A stretch of 38,547 nucleotides of DNA from an uncultured Bacillota bacterium (GCA_937967955.1 CALBUB010000011.1:1-38547), one strand, 5' to 3'. Counted from the stretch's first letter, positions 6,734 to 14,959 are shown. Made by a program: numbers and translations. The notes: generated by a model from the sequence alone, not told the origin.

Positions 6734-9427
6734 ATGGAATGGTTTCAAAGAAATAAACAAGAGCTAATATCTAAGCTTAATACAGATCTAGAAAAAGGAC
6801 TAACAGATGATGAAGTAGCAAAACGGTTAGAAAAATATGGACCTAATGAACTAAAAGAAGAAGCTAAACAGAGTATGCTATCTAAAATAATAGCCCAATT
6901 TAATGACTTTTTAATCCTAATACTAATAGGTGCTAGTATTGTATCCTTTATAGTTGGTGAAAAAGTTGATGCAGCAGTAATTATTGCTATAGTTATTGTA
7001 AATGCTGCTTTAGGACTATATCAAGAAGGAAAAGCTGAAAAAGCCTTGGAAGCTTTAAAGAAAATGGCAGCTCCTAATGCTAAAGTGTTGAGGAATGGAA
7101 ATATTTCTGTGGTTCCTGCTAATACATTAGTACCTGGAGATATAGTCATTTTAGAAACAGGGGACGTAATCCCTGCTGACTTAAGACTAATAGAAAGTTC
7201 AAATTTAAAAGTTGAAGAAGCTTCTTTAACTGGAGAGTCAGTGCCTGTAGAAAAGGATGCTGAAGCAGTCCTTACTGAAGATGTATCCCTTGGAGATAGG
7301 GTAAACATGGCCTACATGAGTACTATTGTATCCTATGGAAGAGGTAAAGGTGTTGTAGTTGGTACAGGCCATAATACAGAAATAGGAAAAATAGCTACTA
7401 TGATCCAAACTTATGAAGATGAGTCAACTCCTTTACAAAGAAAGCTAAACCAATTAGGTAAAACTTTAGGTATTATTACCCTATTAGTTTGTGCCGCTGT
7501 TTTTGGCTTAGGCTTACTACAAGGTAGAGATATATTAGAAATGTTCCTAACAGCTATAAGTTTGGCAGTAGCTGCTGTACCTGAAGGCTTACCAGCCATT
7601 GTAACAATAGTTCTAGCCTTAGGTATGAATAGGATGGTTCAAAGAAACGCTATAGTTAAAAAACTTTTAGCTGTTGAAACCTTAGGTACTACCACCTACA
7701 TTTGCTCCGATAAGACAGGAACTTTAACCCAAAATGAGATGACAGTTGTTAAAGCTTATACTGATGGAAAAGTAATTGAAGTTACTGGTATAGGTTATGA
7801 ACCAGAGGGAGAATTTAAAATTGAAGGTGAATCCTTTGAGCCAAAGGATTCTGTTAATGTTAATACTTTAATATCTATAGGTGCTTTATGTAATGATGCA
7901 GCCCTAGATAAAACTGAAGAAGGCTATAGGGTATTAGGAGATCCAACAGAAGGTGCTTTAGTTACACTGGCTGGAAAGGCTGGCATTACTAAAGAAGATA
8001 TAAATAGCAAATATCCTAGAATTGGAGAAATACCTTTCGATTCTGATAGAAAGATGATGACAACCTTCCATGAAAACTTTATTCCTGGAAAGGTAGTTTC
8101 TTTCACCAAAGGTGCTCCAGATATATTAATAGATAGAAGTAGCAGCATATATTTAAATGGCCAAATTGTTCCCTTCACTGAGGAATTGAAAAAGCAAGTA
8201 TTAGATATTAACAGCCAATTTTCTAGAGAGGCCTTAAGGGTTCTAGCAATGGCTTTCAGGGAGTTTGACACTCTGCCAGAGAATATATCTCCAGAAGCTA
8301 TTGAAAATAATATGGTATTCGTAGGCTTAGTTGGAATGATTGACCCACCAAGGGAAGAAGCTAAAGAAGCCATAAAGAAATGTAAAAAGGCTGGAATACA
8401 AACTGTCATGATTACTGGAGACTATAAGGAAACAGCCTTTGCTATTGCTAAACAATTGGGAATGGCAGATAGGGAAGAGCAAGCTATTATGGGTAAAGAG
8501 TTAGATAATCTTACAGATGAAGAATTAAGGGAAATAGTTAAAGAAAAAAGAGTTTATGCAAGAGTTTCTCCTGAACACAAGGTAAGAATAGTAGATGCAT
8601 TAAAGGCAAATGGAGAAATTGCTGCCATGACTGGAGATGGGGTCAATGACGCTTTGGCTCTTAAAAAGGCTGACATAGGTGTTTCCATGGGTATAACTGG
8701 TACCGATGTTGCCAAAAATACTGCAGAAGTAATATTAACAGATGACAACTTTGCAAGTATTGTCGCAGCTGTAGAAGAAGGTAGGATAATATACAGCAAC
8801 ATTAAAAAGTTCGTCTTCTTCCTATTATCATGTAATATAGGAGAGGTATTAATAATATTCTTAAGTATGTTATTTGGCTTACAAGTTCCACTAAAGCCAA
8901 TACAACTATTATGGTTAAACTTAGTTACAGACAGCTTCCCAGCCCTAGCATTAGGTATGGAAAAAGGTGATCCTGAAATAATGGATATGCCACCTAGAGA
9001 GCCAAATGAGCCAATACTTGATAAAGGTATGATAAGAGCTTTAATAGCTCAAAGTATTGCAATATGTATTACAACTTTAGGTGCTTATATATGGGGATTG
9101 AATAAATATGGCAGCGATAATCTTACTATGGCAAGAACCATAACCTTTGCTACTTTGATTACAGCAGAGCTATTAAGAGCTTATTCTAGTAGGTCTTTGA
9201 CTCACAGTATATTCCACATAGGTGTATTTACAAATAAGACCATGACCAAATCCACATTATTATCCTTCTTACTACTGTTAATAGTTATATATGTCCCATT
9301 CCTACAACCAATTTTCGATACCTATACAGTAGGCTTAGCTGATTGGTTAATGATCATACTGTTTGCAGTTATACCACTAATAATTGGAGAACTGTACAAA
9401 GTAGTAGTCTATAGAAAAAACAACTAA
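6734..9427 (+). CDS. P2-type cation-transporting ATPase (Ca2+-ATPase-like; probable Mn2+ or Ca2+ exporter)
   Basis: 897 residues from the ATG at 6734, with AAAGGAG 10 bases upstream; a GTG at 6725 lies too close to it. Domains: cation-ATPase N domain (about 1-70), M1-M2, actuator with TGES at 166-169, M3-M4 with PEGLP, phosphorylation loop with DKTGTLT (Asp326), nucleotide domain, hinge MTGDGVNDALALKKADIG, and M5-M10. The SERCA-type ion ligands are all there: Glu in PEGLP, N and E in CNIGEV (M5), N, T and D in NLVTDS (M6), and a Glu in TAELLRAYSS (M8). By motif it is a Ca2+ pump, yet the upstream Mn2+ riboswitch says the cell uses it when Mn2+ is high. Lactococcus YoaB is a riboswitch-linked relative. 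Transcribed against the fork. Confidence 0.94.
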   Translation: MEWFQRNKQELISKLNTDLEKGLTDDEVAKRLEKYGPNELKEEAKQSMLSKIIAQFNDFLILILIGASIVSFIVGEKVDAAVIIAIVIVNAALGLYQEGKAEKALEALKKMAAPNAKVLRNGNISVVPANTLVPGDIVILETGDVIPADLRLIESSNLKVEEASLTGESVPVEKDAEAVLTEDVSLGDRVNMAYMSTIVSYGRGKGVVVGTGHNTEIGKIATMIQTYEDESTPLQRKLNQLGKTLGIITLLVCAAVFGLGLLQGRDILEMFLTAISLAVAAVPEGLPAIVTIVLALGMNRMVQRNAIVKKLLAVETLGTTTYICSDKTGTLTQNEMTVVKAYTDGKVIEVTGIGYEPEGEFKIEGESFEPKDSVNVNTLISIGALCNDAALDKTEEGYRVLGDPTEGALVTLAGKAGITKEDINSKYPRIGEIPFDSDRKMMTTFHENFIPGKVVSFTKGAPDILIDRSSSIYLNGQIVPFTEELKKQVLDINSQFSREALRVLAMAFREFDTLPENISPEAIENNMVFVGLVGMIDPPREEAKEAIKKCKKAGIQTVMITGDYKETAFAIAKQLGMADREEQAIMGKELDNLTDEELREIVKEKRVYARVSPEHKVRIVDALKANGEIAAMTGDGVNDALALKKADIGVSMGITGTDVAKNTAEVILTDDNFASIVAAVEEGRIIYSNIKKFVFFLLSCNIGEVLIIFLSMLFGLQVPLKPIQLLWLNLVTDSFPALALGMEKGDPEIMDMPPREPNEPILDKGMIRALIAQSIAICITTLGAYIWGLNKYGSDNLTMARTITFATLITAELLRAYSSRSLTHSIFHIGVFTNKTMTKSTLLSFLLLLIVIYVPFLQPIFDTYTVGLADWLMIILFAVIPLIIGELYKVVVYRKNN

Positions 9428-9435
9428 AATAATTG

Positions 9436-9463
9436 AGAAAAGCCCTAGGGCTTTTCTTTTTTT
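9436..9463 (+). terminator. Terminator of the P-type ATPase gene
   Basis: A 10-bp perfect stem AGAAAAGCCC/GGGCTTTTCT (9436-9445, 9448-9457), 2-base loop and eight T residues, 8 bases after the stop codon. Confidence 0.92.
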
Positions 9464-9467
9464 GAAA

Positions 9468-9493
9468 ACATTTTGCCACCTCCTGCATACAAT
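9468..9493 (+). promoter_or_regulatory. Possible mother-cell (sigma-K/sigma-E type) promoter of the subtilisin gene
   Basis: AC at 9468-9469, 16 bases, then CATACAAT at 9486-9493. This fits the Bacillus sigma-K pattern AC-N16/17-CATANNNTA except for the last base, and the -10 alone fits sigma-E. It sits 21 bases before the start codon with no competing sigma-A promoter seen. A short pattern in an A+T-rich gap can arise by chance. Confidence 0.35.
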
Positions 9494-9514
9494 GGAACAG
9501 AGAGGAGGTGAAGT

Positions 9515-10810
9515 ATGAAAAGAATAATCAGTTCTAAAGTATGTCCCATATTAAGTGCTAAAATAATCTCCCAAGCTAATGAAGAACTACCAGTAATAAT
9601 CCAATTAAAAAGGGAAGACAAAAGGTTAGAAGAAGGAATTATGAGCCTATCTACAAAGGTTAAAAAGCGTCTTCCTTTGATAAATGGAATTGCATGTAAT
9701 TTAGATATTGAAAGTATTTATAGATTGGCTAGTAATCCAAATGTAGAATTTATCAGCTTTGATGCAGAAGTATATGCTCTATTGGATATTTCTGTGCCAA
9801 CTATGGAAGCCCAATTCCCTCATGATCAAGGTTATAAGGGTAAAGGAATAACTGTTGCAGTCATAGATACTGGAGTAGCACCCCATCAGGACTTGACTTT
9901 GCCAGATAATAGAATTGTAGGCTTTAAGGATTTTGTAAACAACAAAAATGAACCTTACGATGATAATGGACATGGAACCCATGTGGCAGGAATTATAGCT
10001 GGAAATGGCTATTCTTCAAGAGGTAAATATACAGGTATAGCACCTGAAGCAAATATATTGGCTATAAAAGCCTTAAACAAAAGAGGCAGTGGAAATATGT
10101 CAGATATTATTGCTGCTGTTGAATATGTAATAGAAACTAAGGATAAACACAACACTAAAATATTAAATCTATCCTTCGGCAGCCCTACAAATATGAGTTA
10201 CGAAAAGGATCCCTTATGTAAATCAGTAAGGGAAGCTAAAAATGCCGGCTTGATTGTAGTAGCAGCAGCAGGAAATAGTGGACCAAATGAAAGGACTATA
10301 GTATCTCCAGGAATTAGTCCAGATGTAATCACTGTAGGTGCAGTTGATGATAAGAGGACTATTGATCCTTCTGATGATGAAATAGCCTCTTTCTCTAGTA
10401 GAGGTCCTACAAGGGAAGGTTTAATTAAGCCTGATGTGGTAGCTCCAGGAGTAAATATAAACTCCCTATCTAATACAGAGCTAGATGGATATAAGAAGAT
10501 GAGTGGTACTTCAATGGCTACTCCACTTATTTCAGGTTCTATAGCTTTGCTATTAGATAAACATGGGGATCTTTCGCCTGATGAAGTTAAACAAATGCTA
10601 ATGGATTCATGTATAGACTTAAAAGACAGCCCTGAAAACCAAGGTTCTGGCTTAGTAAATTTACAGAAATTGTTTGATGAAAAAGATACAAAAAAAGAAG
10701 AAAGTTTAGAAAGAAATAGAAAGCCTGTTTCCTCTCCTTATGGAATCGATATTGTTGAAGAGCTATTAACCCTTTTCTTGATTTTCTATCTTTTGAAAAA
10801 AGATATTTAA
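9515..10810 (+). CDS. Subtilisin-family (S8) serine protease without signal peptide, AprX-like
   Basis: 431 residues. The catalytic triad is Asp118 (VAVIDTGVAPH), His153 (NGHGTHVAGIIAG) and Ser333 (SGTSMATPLISG); the oxyanion Asn254 is in AAAGNSGP. About 100 residues precede the catalytic domain and resemble a short inhibitor-like propeptide (LPVIIQLKRED...INGIACNLDIESIYRLA). There is no export signal, as in Bacillus AprX, so an intracellular or spore-compartment role is likely. The last 20 residues are unusual: a charged linker (DEKDTKKEESLERNRKP) and then VEELLTLFLIFYLLKKDI, a hydrophobic tail that could dock on a membrane. GAGGAGG lies 6 bases before the ATG. Neighbouring terminators isolate the gene. 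Confidence 0.93.
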   Translation: MKRIISSKVCPILSAKIISQANEELPVIIQLKREDKRLEEGIMSLSTKVKKRLPLINGIACNLDIESIYRLASNPNVEFISFDAEVYALLDISVPTMEAQFPHDQGYKGKGITVAVIDTGVAPHQDLTLPDNRIVGFKDFVNNKNEPYDDNGHGTHVAGIIAGNGYSSRGKYTGIAPEANILAIKALNKRGSGNMSDIIAAVEYVIETKDKHNTKILNLSFGSPTNMSYEKDPLCKSVREAKNAGLIVVAAAGNSGPNERTIVSPGISPDVITVGAVDDKRTIDPSDDEIASFSSRGPTREGLIKPDVVAPGVNINSLSNTELDGYKKMSGTSMATPLISGSIALLLDKHGDLSPDEVKQMLMDSCIDLKDSPENQGSGLVNLQKLFDEKDTKKEESLERNRKPVSSPYGIDIVEELLTLFLIFYLLKKDI

Positions 10811-10842
10811 AATAAAAAAGGAGGAAGATTCATCTTCCTCCT
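10806..10842 (-). terminator. Terminator shared by the convergent S8 and M23 genes
   Basis: Perfect 10-bp stem AGGAGGAAGA/TCTTCCTCCT (10819-10828, 10833-10842), TTCA loop. The minus strand continues TTTTTTATTTT, a proper tail for the M23 gene, whose stop codon overlaps the stem. The plus-strand tail is poor. Confidence 0.8.
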
Positions 10843-12304
10843 AATATATATATCCTGCAGGATTTACATGTCTTCCATTTTTTAATACTTCAAAGTGAAG
10901 ATGTGGACCTGTAGATCTGCCTGTATTTCCTACTCTAGCAATTACCTGTCCTTTATATACCCTTTGGCCTACCTTTACATTTATAGAGCTACAATGAGCA
11001 TATCTAGTAACATATCCATTTTCATGGTTTATTTCAACCAAATAGCCGTAGGAACCTTTCCAACCAGCATAGGTTACCTTACCTCCATCAGCTGCCCTTA
11101 TAGGGGTACCAACACTTGCAGCTATATCCAATCCATAATGCATATGCCCATTTCTCATACCATACCTAGATGTTAACTTACCTCTAGTTGGCATTACAAA
11201 TGCTCCTGTAGCCACAGTTTTAGGAAGCTCTTTTGTTCCCTTTACTACTAACTCATTAACTGGCTTCTTTATAACCTCTTCTTTTAATATCTGGTTTTCA
11301 ACTACTTTTCCATTGTGCTTAACAATCTTAGCAAGATACTTATTTTGTCCTTTTTCTCCTTTTACTTTCACCTTACTTTGAGTTTTGTACATGCTGTTAT
11401 CATATTCTACTTTTACATCATAATCCACTTCTGCCGTATACTCTACTTCCTCTACAGTTACAACTGTTACTAAAGATTTGGGTATGGTTAGTCTTATTTC
11501 ATCGCCTATTTGGAGCTTTTCTGGATTTTTATCAGAGTTGGCTTCCATTAATTGGTCTACAGTCACATCATACATTTTAGCAATTGTCCATAGACTTTCT
11601 CCAACTTCTACAATATGGGTTTTTTCCTCTTCTCCTCCTATCAGTATGTAATCCTTAAGTTCATCCATATCACTTAATTTATTTAAAGGAAAATCTTTTT
11701 CTACTATATCAATATCTTCTAAGAAGCTTACTTCCAATATTTTAGTATTTTCTTCTTCCTGCTCTGTATAAAGTTCTTTCAAATCTTTTAGTAGCCCTTC
11801 CAATTCTTCCTTTGTTTTACTATAGCCTATTTCTTTCCCATCTACAACTAAAGCATAACCACTTACGGAGAAATCTAGCTGGGCTCTTATATTATCCTTT
11901 ATTTCATCTACACTTGTTAATAAATCGTCCTTAGCATGAGTTTCTTCAAACTTCAATTCTTCACTTAAAACTATTTCACAATTATGTATATCTGACAATC
12001 TATCCTTTATATCCTCTAGTACGTCTGCAACTTCTTCTTTTTCTCTCACAATTCCTACTTTTTCATCTCCATAGTACACAATATAGCCTCTGGTCTTTAT
12101 CTCTCTTACCTTATACACTCCTAGAATTGTAGATGTCATTATTACTACCAGCGATACTATTACTACTTTCTTAGCCCTCTTATTCTCTTTAAGCTTCACT
12201 TTTATGGGTATTATAAGCTTTCGACCAATGGATGACATCTTCTCCCGTGCTGTCCCGATAGTAAAAGTGCTCTTTCTTTCTCCTTTGTGTTCATCAGGGT
12301 TCAT
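10841..12304 (-). CDS. Membrane-anchored LysM-G5-M23 cell-wall endopeptidase
   Basis: 487 residues. A basic N-terminal part (1-46) precedes one membrane segment (about 47-64, VVIVSLVVIMTSTILGVY). An extracellular helical region (70-225) follows, then LysM at 228-274 (HIVEVGESLWTIAKMYDV), a G5-type domain at about 282-358 (TVEEVEYTAEV...KVKGEKGQ) and an M23 peptidase domain at 370-487. Zinc and catalytic residues are His389 and Asp393 (HYGLDIA), His437 (YAHCSS) and His468/His470 (GPHLHFEV). It should cut peptidoglycan cross-bridges near the membrane. The WalR-like box in its leader fits a cell-wall hydrolase regulated by wall homeostasis. GCAGGAGGTATCAAGA precedes the ATG. Confidence 0.94.
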   Translation of the reverse strand: MNPDEHKGERKSTFTIGTAREKMSSIGRKLIIPIKVKLKENKRAKKVVIVSLVVIMTSTILGVYKVREIKTRGYIVYYGDEKVGIVREKEEVADVLEDIKDRLSDIHNCEIVLSEELKFEETHAKDDLLTSVDEIKDNIRAQLDFSVSGYALVVDGKEIGYSKTKEELEGLLKDLKELYTEQEEENTKILEVSFLEDIDIVEKDFPLNKLSDMDELKDYILIGGEEEKTHIVEVGESLWTIAKMYDVTVDQLMEANSDKNPEKLQIGDEIRLTIPKSLVTVVTVEEVEYTAEVDYDVKVEYDNSMYKTQSKVKVKGEKGQNKYLAKIVKHNGKVVENQILKEEVIKKPVNELVVKGTKELPKTVATGAFVMPTRGKLTSRYGMRNGHMHYGLDIAASVGTPIRAADGGKVTYAGWKGSYGYLVEINHENGYVTRYAHCSSINVKVGQRVYKGQVIARVGNTGRSTGPHLHFEVLKNGRHVNPAGYIY

Positions 12305-12328
12305 TCTTGATACCTCCTGCTTAATCTG

Positions 12329-12364
12329 TTACAAAATTATGAAGATTAGCTCATAATTTTGTAA
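12329..12364. repeat. 14-bp perfect inverted repeat in the M23 leader
   Basis: TTACAAAATTATGA (12329-12342) and TCATAATTTTGTAA (12351-12364), 8-base loop. It lies 25-60 bases before the M23 start codon, downstream of its predicted promoter, so the RNA leader would fold into this hairpin. Each arm carries a TGTAA half-site. It could be a protein operator, an mRNA-stabilising stem, or both. Confidence 0.6.
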
Positions 12365-12376
12365 CTATTTTGTAAC
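12360..12376 (+). promoter_or_regulatory. WalR-type box (TGTAAC-N5-TGTAAC)
   Basis: TGTAAC at 12360-12365 and TGTAAC at 12371-12376 with five bases between them match the published WalR/YycF consensus TGTWAH-N5-TGTWAH exactly. The box falls at roughly +15 to +31 of the predicted M23 transcript, in reverse orientation relative to that gene. In Bacillus such downstream or reversed boxes are associated with repression. Binding is inferred. Confidence 0.5.
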
Positions 12377-12396
12377 TTTTAAAAATTTACTAGTTC

Positions 12397-12424
12397 ATTA
12401 TATCAATAATAGAAATTTTTTCAA
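12397..12424 (-). promoter_or_regulatory. Sigma-A promoter of the M23 peptidase gene
   Basis: Minus strand TTGAAA (12424-12419), 16-base spacer, TATAAT (12402-12397). The start point would be near 12390, giving a leader of about 85 bases. The rest of 12425-12608 is A+T-rich with no gene that I can see. Confidence 0.6.
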
Positions 12425-12608
12425 CATCATAAACCCATTTATTTTATTTTATTCTCTGTTATTTTTTTTCTATTCCATTTTCCTATTACTGTAATTTTCT
12501 GGTTTTTTACATGTATATATATTAAAGAAAAAAACATTAAAAATAAATATTAAATTTTCTTAACAATTTCTATTAGATTTCTGATAGAGTTTCCTATTAC
12601 CCAAGTGG

Positions 12609-12638
12609 GTATTTATAACTTCTTTTATGGAAATACTA
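12609..12638 (+). promoter_or_regulatory. Forespore (sigma-F/G type) promoter candidate of yyaC
   Basis: GTATT at 12609-12613, 15 bases, then GGAAATACTA at 12629-12638. The -10 fits the sigma-F pattern GGnnAnAnTR fully and the -35 fits GYATA at four of five positions. It is 62 bases before the yyaC start, a gene placed in the forespore regulon in Bacillus. Confidence 0.5.
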
Positions 12639-12699
12639 CTAATAAACTTTCTAAGGACATAATTTAAATAATAAGCCTTTTATCCATAAGGAGGTAGAA

Positions 12700-13293
12700 A
12701 TGTTTAATCAAATTGAAAATAATTATATTGATTCTAGATCCCCCTCTGCCGTACTAGATTTTTCCAAGCTAGTACTTGAACATATAGAAAATAAAATAGA
12801 AAATAGAGAAGAAATAATTATTTTTTGCATTGGGACTGATAGATCTACTGGAGATGCATTAGGTCCTTTAGTAGGCTCTAAATTAGAACCTTACATATCT
12901 TCCTACAAAAATGTCCATCTAATTGGCACATTAGATGAGCCTGTTCATGCTAAAAATCTAAATGATAAAATAGATTATTTAGAAAATTATTTTGATAATC
13001 CCCTTGTAATAGCTATAGATGCTTCCTTAGGCAATACGGACAAAATTGGATATATAAATATTAAAAGTGGTTCCCTTAAACCAGGACTTGGAGTCAATAA
13101 AATACTGCCTGAAGTTGGAGATATTAGCATTACTGGAGTAGTTAATTTGGCAGGGATAATGGAATATTTAGTATTACAAAATACTAGGCTCAGCTTAGTG
13201 ATGAATATGGCAGATGTTATTGCAAGAAGTATAAATATTGCCCTATTTAGACTGAGTACTAATATAATAAAAAGAGGAACTAAATCTATCTAA
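12700..13293 (+). CDS. yyaC: YyaC-family spore protein (DUF1256, GPR-protease-like fold)
   Basis: 197 residues. Family motifs are FCIGTDRSTGDALGPLVGS (about 45-63), HLIGTLDEPVHAKNL and VIAIDASLGNTDKIGYI. The aspartates in GTDRSTGD and AIDASLG match the acidic positions shared with the germination protease GPR and hydrogenase-maturation proteases, so a peptidase activity is plausible but not shown. It is found in endospore formers, next to parB in Bacillus; here it is 3.6 kb from parB on the opposite strand. AAGGAGG is 6 bases before the ATG. Its stop codon overlaps the stop of the small convergent ORF by four bases. Confidence 0.92.
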   Translation: MFNQIENNYIDSRSPSAVLDFSKLVLEHIENKIENREEIIIFCIGTDRSTGDALGPLVGSKLEPYISSYKNVHLIGTLDEPVHAKNLNDKIDYLENYFDNPLVIAIDASLGNTDKIGYINIKSGSLKPGLGVNKILPEVGDISITGVVNLAGIMEYLVLQNTRLSLVMNMADVIARSINIALFRLSTNIIKRGTKSI

Positions 13294-13307
13294 TTTAGTT
13301 CCTCTTT
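13271..13307. terminator. Bidirectional hairpin at the yyaC/small-ORF convergence
   Basis: A 15-bp perfect stem (13271-13285 with 13293-13307) covers both stop codons. T-rich tails are weak on both sides (atagtctgctttt on plus, ttattatatt on minus). Confidence 0.55.
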
Positions 13308-13445
13308 ATAGTCTGCTTTTATCTCATTTTTAGTATTGATATAAATAACACTTTCCTCATACATAAGTACTACATTTTTAGGACTATCTCCTAGCTCCAT
13401 ATCCATTAATATATAATCCTTATCCTTACTTTTCTCCTTCTCCAT
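13290..13445 (-). CDS. Small protein of unknown function, 51 residues
   Basis: An ATG at 13445 with AGGAGGGATATTTTA directly upstream opens 51 codons ending at TAG 13290-13292. The product starts MEKEKSKDKDYILMDMELGD, continues SPKNVVLMYEESVIYINT and ends KNEIKADYKEELN. It has a charged N-terminus, a short central stretch that looks like two beta strands (NVVLMYEESVIYI), and no cysteine, signal peptide or membrane segment. The strong ribosome site, a dedicated hairpin at its end and a fit exactly into the gap between yyaC and the lipid-kinase gene support a real gene. I do not recognise the family. Confidence 0.65.
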   Translation of the reverse strand: MEKEKSKDKDYILMDMELGDSPKNVVLMYEESVIYINTKNEIKADYKEELN

Positions 13446-13509
13446 TAAAATATCCCTCCTAGCATTAGTATTATATGAACTAGAAGGGATTTATTCTAAT
13501 AACTTGGTA

Positions 13510-14397
13510 TTAGGTGTTAGCAATAACTTTCAATTTTGTATTAGATATGGAAAATTGAGTTTCCTCCTTTAAATTATTAAGCTCTCCATCTATATTTAAA
13601 AATGAATTAGCATTAGTCCTTACTTTTATTTCTTTTGCCTTAAAAATATTTACATACTTTTTGATTTTTACATGGCTTCCATTTATTATAGTTGGTAATA
13701 AAAATAATAATTTAAGCTTCGGTACTTTTTTTATAAGGCAAACGTGGAAATATCCATCTTCTATATCCGCCATAGGTAGTATTTTAACTCCTCCACCATA
13801 ATATTTTCCATTTGCCACTGCAAGCAATAATATTTCAGTTTTTGTAGTTAAATCATCAATATCTATTTCTACCTTCATGTACTTATACTTAAACAGGGTT
13901 ATAAATAAAGAAATTATATAGGATAGGCCTGATTTAAACTTCATCTTTATCCTTTCATTAGTCTTAACAGTCTCTGAATCAAAACCAATACTAGCTATAT
14001 TAAGAAAAAACTTATCATTTACCATGCCTACATCAATTTTTTTCCCTTTACCCTTTAATATAAAATCAATAGCTTTTTCTGGCTCTTTAGGGATATTTAA
14101 TGTCCTTGCTAAATCATTGCCTGTCCCACTAGGGAGTATTCCTAAAGTTCCTTTTCCATAATTTAATATGCCTAAGGCTACCTCATTTACTGTACCATCT
14201 CCACCTACTGCTACTATCTTATCATAGCCTTCCTCTAAACATTTGATGGCTATATTGGTAGCATCCTTGGGACCAGTAGTGAGTATAATCTTATAGTCAA
14301 TCCCTTTTTCCTTCATCTTTTGGTCTATCATTGGAAGCAGCTTTTTAGTTCTGCCTCCACCAGCAATAGGATTTACAATAAAAACTATCTTTTCCAT
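13510..14397 (-). CDS. Diacylglycerol kinase/YegS-family lipid kinase
   Basis: 295 residues. The DAGK catalytic signature is present: VNPIAGGGRTKKLL at 8-21, GGDGTVNEVALGI at 65-77 and LPSGTGNDLARTLNIP at about 89-104. The C-terminal beta-sandwich with FLNIDGEL is also there. In Gram-positive bacteria the DgkB branch recycles diacylglycerol from lipoteichoic acid synthesis into phosphatidic acid; sequence alone does not fix the lipid used here. The protein is soluble, with no signal peptide. It is 15 bases downstream of the DUF4446 gene and is probably cotranscribed with it and the cysteine desulfurase-like gene. Confidence 0.92.
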   Translation of the reverse strand: MEKIVFIVNPIAGGGRTKKLLPMIDQKMKEKGIDYKIILTTGPKDATNIAIKCLEEGYDKIVAVGGDGTVNEVALGILNYGKGTLGILPSGTGNDLARTLNIPKEPEKAIDFILKGKGKKIDVGMVNDKFFLNIASIGFDSETVKTNERIKMKFKSGLSYIISLFITLFKYKYMKVEIDIDDLTTKTEILLLAVANGKYYGGGVKILPMADIEDGYFHVCLIKKVPKLKLLFLLPTIINGSHVKIKKYVNIFKAKEIKVRTNANSFLNIDGELNNLKEETQFSISNTKLKVIANT

Positions 14398-14412
14398 AAC
14401 TCCTCCAAAAAA

Positions 14413-14943
14413 TCATCTATAATTTTTCACTAACATTTCGCCCTTTATTGCCCTGTCTATAGATTGCATTTCTTCAACTGTCAAAGGATAGGTAGACCTG
14501 CCTTTTTTCACAGGCTTTGCATAACATATAGATTGATCCTTATGATATATACTAGTTATTACAATTCCATTTAATAGCTCATCTAATAATGCAATAGAAA
14601 AGCTTAGCTCATAACCTCTATCTTCAAAGGCATTATATCTGACAAAGCCAATCCTTTGTATAGCTGAAGATAGCTTTCCATTTACATCTTCCATAGACTT
14701 GTTTAACTGCTCAACTTGGCTTTTTACCCCATCTATTTCTCCACCATATTTTAATAACAATTCTTCCATATCTATATCCTTATTGCCCCTTACCAGCTTC
14801 TTATATCTTTTTTGCATTTTGGATACCTTTACTGTTAATACTATAAAAGATATTAGTAATATAACATTTAATATGGCCGTACTAACCATAATTATTACAA
14901 ACTCCGTATTGTATGTTTCAGCTAGCTTAAAAATATTCCCCAT
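14413..14943 (-). CDS. DUF4446 family membrane protein
   Basis: 176 residues. One membrane segment (about 15-38) is followed by a coiled-coil region (KVSKMQKRYKKLVRG ... VKSQVEQLNKSMEDVNGKL, about 40-95) and a globular C-terminal part with IGFVRYNAFEDRGYELSFSIALL, the hallmark of DUF4446. The family occurs near parAB in Clostridia; its function is unknown. A membrane anchor plus coiled coil next to the segregation genes makes a scaffold role conceivable, but nothing in the sequence proves it. It begins 16 bases after the desulfurase-like gene on the same strand. Confidence 0.9.
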   Translation of the reverse strand: MGNIFKLAETYNTEFVIIMVSTAILNVILLISFIVLTVKVSKMQKRYKKLVRGNKDIDMEELLLKYGGEIDGVKSQVEQLNKSMEDVNGKLSSAIQRIGFVRYNAFEDRGYELSFSIALLDELLNGIVITSIYHKDQSICYAKPVKKGRSTYPLTVEEMQSIDRAIKGEMLVKNYR

Positions 14944-14959
14944 ATGCTTATCCCCTTCC

